Below, piece by piece: positions 63,207-64,000 of a stretch of DNA of 64,000 nucleotides (position 1 is the stretch's first letter; each line of letters begins with the position of its first letter). The DNA is taken from contig NZ_LT717699.1 in NCBI RefSeq assembly GCF_900157385.1, positions 478,524 to 542,523 on the forward strand, given 5' to 3'. The notes under the pieces are model-generated. The model did not search any database, was not told the DNA's origin, and saw only the letters and a list, made by a program, of their open reading frames with translations. The translations under genes and the position numbers were made by a program. The stretch comes from Mycobacterium terramassiliense (GTDB lineage: Bacteria > Actinomycetota > Actinomycetes > Mycobacteriales > Mycobacteriaceae).

Positions 63207-64000
63207 ACCAGCCCCAGTCGGTCGACAGCCTCGACGCGGCCATGCGCCTGGCGATCGAGCACTCCTACCAGGTCAAGGGCACGACGTACCCGACCCCGCC
63301 GGTCGGCGCCGTCATCGTGGACCCGCAGGGCCGCGTCGTCGGCGTGGGCGCCACCGAGCCGGCGGGCGGCGAGCACGCCGAGGTGTTGGCGCTGCGCCGG
63401 GCTGGCGGGCTGGCCGCCGGCGGGATCGCGTTCGTCACGCTCGAGCCGTGCAATCACTACGGCAAGACCCCGCCGTGCGTGAACGCGCTGATCGAAGCCA
63501 GGGTGAGCATGGTCGTGTACGCCGTGGACGACCCGAACGCGATCGCGGGCGGCGGCGCGGGCCGGCTGCAGGCTGCGGGCGTGCAAGTGCGGTCCGGGGT
63601 GCTGGCCGATCAGGTGGCCGCCGGTCCGCTGCGCGAGTGGCTGCACAAGGTGCGGACCGGGCTGCCCCACGTGACATGGAAGTACGCCAGCAGCGTCGAC
63701 GGCCGCAGCGCCGCCGCCGATGGCAGCAGCCGCTGGATCTCCAGCGAGGCCTCGCGGTTGGATCTGCATCGCCGCCGCGCTCTCGCCGATGCCATCGTGG
63801 TCGGCACCGGCACCGTGCTGGCCGACGACCCGGAGCTGACCGCCCGGCGCGCCGACGGGTCGCTGGCCGACCGCCAACCGCTGCGGGTGGTGGTGGGGAT
63901 GCGTGAAATACCGCCGGAGGCAAAGGTTCTCAACGACGACTCGCGCACCATGGTCATTCGCACCCACGACCCCATGGAGGTGATCAAGGCGCTGTCGGAC
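63203..64000 (+). CDS. ribD: Riboflavin biosynthesis deaminase/reductase RibD (5' part)
   Basis: The open frame runs 266 codons to the window edge with no stop, so the gene is cut. The N-terminal cytidine-deaminase-like domain has the zinc motif GEHAEVLAL and [12 protein letters not shown]. The reductase domain starts around residue 150 with [20 protein letters not shown] and continues with [21 protein letters not shown]. It catalyses the second and third steps of riboflavin synthesis. ATG 63203 overlaps the rpe stop. It matches Rv1409 (ribG). Confidence 0.95.
   Translation, partial: MNQPQSVDSLDAAMRLAIEHSYQVKGTTYPTPPVGAVIVDPQGRVVGVGATEPAGGEHAEVLALRRAGGLAAGGIAFVTLEPCNHYGKTPPCVNALIEARVSMVVYAVDDPNAIAGGGAGRLQAAGVQVRSGVLADQVAAGPLREWLHKVRTGLPHVTWKYASSVDGRSAAADGSSRWISSEASRLDLHRRRALADAIVVGTGTVLADDPELTARRADGSLADRQPLRVVVGMREIPPEAKVLNDDSRTMVIRTHDPMEVIKALSD

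Overview
The window is chromosomal DNA from a slow-growing Mycobacterium that is not M. tuberculosis. The evidence is the strong GC bias, the many GTG starts, three PE-family genes with ESX signals, a mycobacterial integration host factor, and gene order matching two H37Rv blocks (Rv2554c-Rv2531c and Rv1379-Rv1409). The species cannot be fixed from the sequence alone. PE_PGRS-type and MPTR-type repeats argue against the core M. avium complex. Rv numbers and ortholog statements below come from memory, not from a search.

Layout. (1) 1-10.1 kb: end of alaS, ruvX, mltG, aroE, a short prepilin peptidase, then an AbiE/MenAT-like toxin-antitoxin pair with a striking four-half-site operator. After it comes the shikimate operon aroC-aroK-aroB-aroQ, a membrane protein and pepQ. 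(2) 10.1-12 kb: two divergent PE genes, one PGRS-type and frameshifted, lodged between pepQ and efp. (3) 12-16.3 kb: efp-nusB-membrane protein and a large PLP-dependent amino-acid decarboxylase. (4) 16.3-30.5 kb, accessory: a small secreted protein; a two-component system whose kinase and regulator are convergent and overlap; an MFS transporter; a GntR/ferredoxin/flavoprotein-HEAT operon; a broken FAD monooxygenase; a GNAT and a serine hydrolase; a secreted CBM2 protein; a broken DUF222-HNH gene; and a methyltransferase. (5) 30.5-39.3 kb: the pyrimidine operon pyrR-pyrB-pyrC-(membrane protein)-carA-carB-pyrF under a PyrR-binding leader, with a coding tandem repeat at the end of carB. (6) 39.3-44.3 kb: a TOBE-domain regulator, mihF, gmk, rpoZ, coaBC and metK. 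(7) 44.3-56.5 kb: a PE protein with MPTR-like repeats, a PNPOx-like protein, then an oxidation cluster of AlkB-like hydroxylase, Tat-exported cholesterol-oxidase-like enzyme, Baeyer-Villiger-type monooxygenase, CYP132-like P450, AraC regulator and two HSL-family esterases, followed by a YhhN-type membrane protein. (8) 56.5-64 kb: priA, a MarR/methyltransferase pair with an operator, fmt, rsmB, rpe and the start of ribD.

Most housekeeping genes sit in tightly overlapping operons (ATGA or GTGA junctions). The points most worth attention are the AbiE-like system in a position that holds vapBC modules in H37Rv, the split two-component system sharing an 11-bp-spaced direct repeat at both promoters, the flavoprotein-HEAT/ferredoxin unit with a translationally coupled 22-codon ORF, the PE-MPTR hybrid, and the oxidation/esterase cluster, which could encode a complete hydroxylate, oxidise, Baeyer-Villiger and hydrolyse route. 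Three genes carry single-base frameshifts in short G/C runs, so either real decay or assembly error must be considered.
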